A stretch of 64,000 bases of DNA from assembly GCF_003254395.2 (NCBI RefSeq), contig NC_037642.1, forward strand, positions 11,430,736 through 11,494,735, given 5' to 3'. This stretch comes from Apis mellifera (lineage: Eukaryota; Arthropoda; Insecta; Hymenoptera; Apidae). The notes beneath the pieces were generated by a model. It had not been told where the DNA came from and did not search any database. It worked only from the letters and a program-made list of their open reading frames with translations. Both the position numbers and the translations under genes were made by a program. Positions within the stretch are counted from its first letter, which is position 1. Each line of letters starts with the position of its first letter. Below, piece after piece: positions 58,274 through 64,000 of this stretch.

Positions 58274-61239
58274 ATGAAGAGAGGGAGCAAGTGTGTCGCG
58301 CAGACCATCAACTTGTCCAACCCGGAAACATGCATAAGACCGAAGAGGATTCAGAAGCTCGTCTCAGCGGACGCGATGCAACCCTGCCCTACCATGACAG
58401 GCCCGGCCTCGTCCTACTGGACCCCCAAACCCGTGGCCATTAGAATCTGCACGAGGAAGGATATGCAAAGAACTTGCCCGCCCAAGGTTCCAACACACTT
58501 CACTCATAGATTAGAGTTAAAGAGAATACAAACACACTTCGTTATACAACAAAGATTAAAGTTAAAGAGAATACAAACACACTTCATTCATATAAGATTA
58601 GAGTTAAAGAGAATACAAACATACAACAAAGATTAAAGTTAAAGAGAATAATACTTCACTCATATGAGATTAGAGTTAAGAGAATACAAACATACTTCAC
58701 TCATACAACAAAGATTAGAGTTAAAGAGAATAATACTTCACTCATATGAGATTAGAGTTAAAGAGAATACAAACACACTTCACTTATACAACAAAGATTA
58801 GAGTTAAAGAGAATACAAATATACTTCACTCATACAACAAAGATTAGAGTTAAAGAGAATACAAACACACTTCACTCGTATAAGATTAGAGTTAAAGAGA
58901 ATACAAATACACTTCATTATATAACAAAAATTAAAGTTAAAGAGAATACAAACATACAACAAAGATTAGAGTTAAAGAGAATAATACTTCACTCATACAA
59001 CAAAGATTAGAGTTAAAGAGAATACAAACACACTTCATTATATAACAAAAATTAAAGTTAAAGAGAATACAAATACAACACAATACTTCACTTATACAAC
59101 AAAGATTAGAGTTAAAGAAAATAATATTTCACTCATACAACAAAGATTAGAGTTAAAGAGAATACAAATACACTTCACTCATACAAGATTAGAGTTAAAG
59201 AGAATAATACTTCACTCACAACAAAGATTAGTGTTAAAGAGAATACAAACACTCATATAAGATTAGAGTTAAAGAGAATACAAACACTCATATAAGATTA
59301 GAGTTAAAGAGAATACAAACACACTTCATTATATAACAAAAATTAGAGTTAAAGAGAATACAAACATACTTCACTCATACAACAAAGATTAGAGTTAAAG
59401 AGAATACAAATACACTTTATTATATAACAAAAATTAGAGGTGAAGAGAATACACACTTCATTCATACAAGATTAGAGTTGAAGAGAATACAAACACACTT
59501 CATTCATACAAGATTAGAGTTAAAGAGAATACAAACACACTTCATTATATAACAAAAATTAGACTTAAAGAGAATACAAACATATAACAAAGATTAGAGT
59601 TAAAGAGAATAATACTTCACTCATACAAGATTATAGTTAAAGAGAATACAAACACATTTCACTCATACAACAAAGATTAGAGTTAAAGAGAATACAAATA
59701 CACTTCACTCATACAACAAAAATTAGAATTAAAAAGAATACAAACATACTTCACTCATACAACAAAGATTAGAATTAAAGAGAATACAAATACACTTCAC
59801 TCATATAAGATTAGAGTTAAAGAGAGTATAAACATATTTTACCATACAACAAAGATTTAAAAAGAATATATTTAATTGAAAGCTTCACTTTTACGAGCTT
59901 TTTATAAATAATAGTCGAGATTAAAACTTAAACATTTAAACATTTAATCTCCCTTGACTTTCTTCCAATTGAGCCACGTCTGAATATCGATTATTACATT
60001 GATCGAGAAGGTTTATCTGGAAATTAGGATAGAGATCTACGAGAACGAGTGTTTGGAGGGAAGAGGGGTTTCGTAAACGCGACGAATCTTTTGCAGCTTG
60101 TTTCAGCGCTGTCCGCTGAAATCCGACGACATATGTATATGTATATACGCTTGTTCGAATTTTTAGAATTCGTAGCGTGTCGGGGAATCCTCCAGGTATC
60201 CGTCTCTCGATTCCGAAATGTAAATATAAACGGGGGTTTGTTCTTAAAAATCGTCAAATATTGATATTCTTCCGAGTCACGTACGCAAACTCTGTCCCTC
60301 GCGAGGGAGGAGAGAAATATATATACTGTTTCGTGCGCGTAGGTGTGCGATTGCCAGCCCAAGAAGAGGAGGACGTTCGGGCAAAGATTCTGCACCATCC
60401 TCCTCTTCTTCCTCAAGAGCAGCATAGCGGCCGGCCTCGTCTACTGGACCCGTTCCGAGGGTTTGTGGGGGAGCAGCGCCGAAGTCGAGGACCTGTATCG
60501 AAGGATAATGGCTACGATCTCGCCCTCCAACGACTTCGAGGATTACTGCAGAACGGAAAGAGAGGATGTAATCTTCCACCATTCATCCTGATCGATAATC
60601 AAACCCCTGTCTCAAAATTCGGAAGTACAAATAATTTTTGATCATTGAAATTTTGATCGAATCTCCTCCTTTAAGAAACCCTGAAAAGAAAAAATTAATT
60701 GTTTCTCTGTAAAATCACCGTCTTGGTTATTTTTAAAACATCGTTCAACGACAGCCTGAACCATGTCTTTTTTCTTCCTTTCTCAAATCTTGAATTTTGG
60801 GACACCCTTTACTTCCCCTATTTAAAAATCCATGATAAAATTAATGTATTGTTTGTGAATCTGTGAGATCTCTGTGAGTCTTGTTGAAACTTGGTTATTT
60901 TTAAAACATCGTTCAACGACAGCCTGAACCATCGGCTGTCTTTCTTCTTCCTTTCTCAAATCTTGAATTTTGGGACACCCTTTACTTCCCCTATTTAAAA
61001 ATACACGATAAAATTAATGTATGTATTTCTTCCAGATCGAGTTGCCTCGGTTCAATCAGATCAAGTACAAGTTGATAAAGAAGTACAATCAGGCCGTGTT
61101 CACAGTGATGAATTGTATCTTGAACGCGTCGACCGCGCTGCGGAACCAGCTTCAAAGGCTGATGGTCCCGGAGACGGACAAATCCGGGGAGGAGGAGGAG
61201 GACGAGGATGCGGCGGAGGATACGAAGGATAAGGCTTGA
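58274..61239 (+). CDS. MIC13: MICOS complex subunit MIC13/QIL1-like protein
   Basis: Three exons join in phase 0: 58274-58486, 60343-60567 and 61036-61239, for about 213 aa. MIC13/QIL1 is a small inner-membrane subunit that holds the MICOS complex together at mitochondrial cristae junctions. The diagnostic part is in exon 2: a membrane segment with a glycine motif (FFLKSSIAAGLVYWTRSEGL) followed by WGSSAEVEDLYRR, the pattern K-x(2)-[VI]-x(2)-G-x-VY...E-x-[LV]-[GW] of QIL1 proteins. Exon 3 continues with KYNQAVFTVMNCIL and ends in an acidic tail (EEEEDEDAAEDTKDKA). Known members are only ~118-125 aa. The extra length comes from exon 1, a Cys/Pro-rich leader (MKRGSKCVAQTINLSN...RTCPPK), and from the acidic tail. 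The exon 1 donor (AAG|GTTCCA) is weak and lies at the edge of a minisatellite, so exon 1 membership is less certain than exons 2-3. Confidence 0.72.
58490..59865. repeat. Minisatellite in MIC13-like intron 1
   Basis: About 1.37 kb of imperfect tandem copies of a ~30-50 bp unit, GATTAGAGTTAAAGAGAATA followed by CAAACACACTTCACTCATACAACAAA. Roughly thirty units are present, with indels of the CACTTCA and ACAACAAA blocks producing variant lengths. It starts within a few bases of the exon 1 donor. Confidence 0.95.
60722..61023. repeat. Direct duplication in MIC13-like intron 2
   Basis: A ~130 bp segment at about 60722-60852 (begins CTTGGTTATTTTTAAAACAT, ends ATTAATGTATTG) is repeated at about 60890-61022, offset 168 bp, with only a small insertion (CGGC) and a few changes. 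The second copy abuts the exon 3 acceptor. Confidence 0.9.
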
Positions 61240-63609
61240 TCGTTGACCTCCCATCATCATCGAAACACAAATCCTGTGCGTCCTATCGTTTGCAACATTT
61301 GTCTTGTAACTAATTTTTTTTTTTCTCTCTAAAAAAAAAAGGAAGGAAAAAAAAGAAAAAAAAAATCCTAATGCACGAATAAATTTCTCAAATAACCTCC
61401 GCTCCTCCCTCGTTTACAACATACGAGAGATAAGGGACGCAGAGAGTCAAATCTGCACTTGCATCCCCCTTCAGATAGATCGGATAGAGTTCTTCTTATG
61501 TTCGTTGCCATAAGCAAGTAAGTTACCTTGCGATAACGCAATAGCATACAAACGGATTAAAATTCCGTTCGCAGGCTGCTTCCATTTTTTCCTCCTCCTC
61601 CTTTTCTTCTTTTTTTTTTCTCGAGACAGACGGTACACCGGGGATCTCTCGCGAAATAGTTGCATGTTCGAGCAAAATTTCAAGCTTTTCTCTTCTCTCT
61701 ACATTTTCTGTATTACGTGTATATATGTATACAGTAGGAATTTATTCTCTCTACGTAGCCAAGGACCGAATTTTACACCCTCAAGTAATCCCTGTTTTAG
61801 AAAAAGGATCGAGCTAAAATCTCATCTCTCATCTTTTAATATAAATTTCGGATTAGAACCGATCATTCCGGATCATTTGAATTTATTGGAGAAGGATTCA
61901 CTCACCTCTTTTCGTAGCATTCGAAATTCGATTTAACGAAAGACACGATTAATTTGAAACAACGTTTTCCTTTAAGATAAGGATCCTCTCCTTATCTTTT
62001 CGCTTCGATCTCTAACGTTTCGAAGCTTGTTTCCCTTTCAATCGATATCGCGGAAGAAATATCGCGGAAGGGAAGAGAGAAGGAGGAGGAGGATTTGGGC
62101 AGCCCTCGGGGGGCAAGGGAGAGATTCAAAGCTCGATTCAGTTCGGACAGTTAAACAGTTTATTCAGATCGAAACTTTATGTAGTATATACATACGAGTT
62201 TAATAGACGATATGGAGTTCTGATATGAAATCACCCCCTCCCCCTATACAGTGAACTTAAAATACAATTCGATTTACATCATCGTTTCTGCTTCTGATTA
62301 TGTACACACTTTTTAAGTCTTCTTCTTCTTCTTCGTTAGCCAAGAATTCGAATTCGTCGAAATATTTGTTATAAAAAAGGAGAGTTTGTATATATATATA
62401 TATATATAAATAGAAAAAGAAAACTCGAATCTCGTTTCGAAACGAAACGTTGTCGAGCGGTGAAAGTACGATTTCTCGGCTCCTTGTCACGCTGGGGGAA
62501 AAATTCGATATCACGGACGTTTCCCGTTCTTTAGGCTAATGTTCATTGGACGCGAGAGAAGCGTCGATCAGCTCGTTTTCGATCCACCCCCTTAAAAGTA
62601 TTCTTGAATTTCATATATTTCTCGTCAGAGAACGTTCTTTCGATTTTTCAAAGGGAAAGAATAACGAGCCGTTCGAAATTACGACGACATTCTTGCCTCT
62701 CACCTTCCCTCCCCTTGCGTGGAGGGAGATACATAATTATGTACAACGACACGACATCAACTAACGACTTTTCTCTATCTTGTTCCCTCCCTCTTCTTTC
62801 AATTGGTACAAAGGGAAAGGAGAGAACGAGTTAGAATCGCGATGACTTAATTCATATCTCCCCTCTCTCTCATTCACATTCGTTCAAAGCTCGAGCGAGA
62901 CAAAGTTCGTCCTCTTAGGAATATAAAGCTTGTCGCTTCCTTGCAAATTCAATTTTTCATCCGCGCTAAAAAGTAGGAAAGAATCGAATTTCCAAAATTT
63001 CTGCTCCGCGAACGAAAAACTGACTTACCGACCGCAACTTTGCAATTTTCGAGCGTCCGAAATCAGGAATTTTCGGAAATTTCGGAATGAAAAAGAAGAC
63101 AAAGTCGACGTATAAAATCGCGTTTCGTAACAAACCACTACGAGCGCACGTTTTCCCGTTGTCGAAAGGCTGATTGATCAGCCTTCCTTTCTCCCCCCCC
63201 GCAATAACATCGCGTTATCTCTCCTCCCCCTCGCTCTTCCCATTCTCGCCCCTCTCGATCCATCTTCATTCCAAGGAACGGAACAGGCTGGCACGAGGAA
63301 TCAACCTTTATCTTTCCTCGCCGATTCTCTCTCCCTCGATCGGACGCTGCGAATTCATTTATTTTGTATAATCGACGAGAAGGGGAAAGGAAAGGAAAGA
63401 AGATGCTCGATTATTATTAATCGAATAGAGTCTTCGAAACTTAAATCTCGCTTAAAAGAACAAGTTTCTTCTTTCTTTCTTCTTTCCTCTTTCTTCTCCA
63501 GAGGAGGAGAAAAGGAGGAGAGATTGTTGTGCAAAACAATCTCCGATCGGAAAGTTTTTTTCGACGCGAGGAGTTTCTCAACCCTTTTTGGCGAGAAAAA
63601 AAAGGGTTC
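61240..63609. other. 3' UTRs of convergent genes and spacer
   Basis: AATAAA at about 61377 (ACGAATAAATTTC) is a good end signal for the MIC13-like transcript. On the minus strand AATAAA at about 62161-62166 could end the right-edge gene, implying a 3' UTR of ~1.45 kb. No coding exon is supported in between. A TA run lies at about 62389-62408. Confidence 0.5.
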
Positions 63610-63944
63610 CTAGACGCAACTCTCGGGCAGCCTGTTCGCCATCAATCGCCTCTTGATCGCCTCCCCGTCCAGACACTCGCCCGCAACGACGACACCTTGG
63701 CCACCCGTGGAAGGGACGACGCCCTGTCCACCGCCGCCACCCATCATCGCTCCTCCCGTCATGGGCATGCTCTGTAAACTCGGCGGCAACGTGCCCCTCG
63801 ATGGTAACCTCAGCTCCGTCGGCCTCCCCGTGAATTTGTGGCACAGCTCCTCTATGCTTGGCGTAGGCCCGGGCGTGACCCAGTGTCCCGGGGGATATCC
63901 ACCGCCTGGATAACTCGGCGGGCTCACTTCCGCCAGGTTGCCCT
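63610..63944 (-). CDS. Last coding exon of an unrecognised gene (partial)
   Basis: On the minus strand a strong acceptor (CCCTTCGATGTTTCAG, before 63944) opens a frame that runs to TAG at 63610-63612. The frame is also open to the window edge, so the exon may be longer. The ~110 aa product is rich in Pro, Gly and Met (GNLAEVSPPSYPGGGYPPGH ... GGAMMGGGGGQGVV) and probably disordered. It contains a more conserved-looking IEELCHKFTGRPTELRLPSR and ends KRRLMANRLPESCV. The final ESCV fits a class I PDZ-binding motif ([ST]-x-[hydrophobic] at the C-terminus), which would suit the tail of a membrane receptor or channel. Family not recognised. Confidence 0.6.
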
Positions 63945-64000
63945 CTGAAACATCGAAGGGAGGGCGCGGGTTGGACAATTCTTTTGGGAATTTCTCGCTC

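Noticed and set aside
63529..63913. Plus-strand open frames over the right-edge exon
   Set aside because: They are antisense shadows of the Pro/Gly-rich minus-strand exon, which has the splice acceptor and natural stop.

Overview
This window is nuclear DNA from an insect, most probably a bee of the genus Apis. Genes have short AT-rich GT-AG introns. The first ~24 kb is extremely AT-rich, and the middle and right parts are richer in GC and CpG with many microsatellites, as in hymenopteran genomes. The protein set and two recognisable insect microRNAs (miR-279 and miR-996) agree with this. The species call is inference.

Left third (1-21.3 kb) is a compact housekeeping cluster. It starts with the last exons of an unrecognised gene that carries tandemly duplicated exons (+). 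Next is a HAD-family phosphatase resembling N-acylneuraminate-9-phosphatase (-), whose 4.5 kb intron holds an intronless neurochondrin gene on the same strand. RAD51, dipeptidyl peptidase III (with an in-frame upstream exon that looks like a mitochondrial presequence) and DNA polymerase alpha subunit B (POLA2) follow, all on +. RAD51 and POLA2, both DNA-replication or repair genes, each have an E2F-like site just upstream of the start codon. A 4.8 kb POLA2 intron holds the miR-279/miR-996 hairpins and a possible two-exon minus-strand ORF.

Middle (21.5-41 kb) is dominated by the nuclear receptor ERR (estrogen-related receptor, +). A short first coding exon at 25.6 kb is separated by a 6.6 kb intron from eight downstream exons at 32.2-34.5 kb. 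The intron and upstream DNA carry four copies of a short motif resembling the binding site of ERR/SF1-type receptors, three of them spaced ~415 bp apart. A poorly resolved multi-exon gene candidate lies at 39.2-41.0 kb.

Right third (41-64 kb) is mostly non-coding. It holds a decayed mariner-type transposon (42.1-42.9 kb), a striking long inverted repeat (45.8-47.0 kb), GC/CpG-rich DNA with G-quadruplex-type runs, a higher-order tandem repeat (54.65-55.64 kb), and a three-exon gene for a MIC13/QIL1-like MICOS subunit. That gene's first intron is largely a ~1.35 kb minisatellite. The window ends in the last coding exon of an unrecognised minus-strand gene with a C-terminal PDZ-type motif.

All splice junctions were read by eye from GT/AG signals and frame continuity; none was checked against transcripts.
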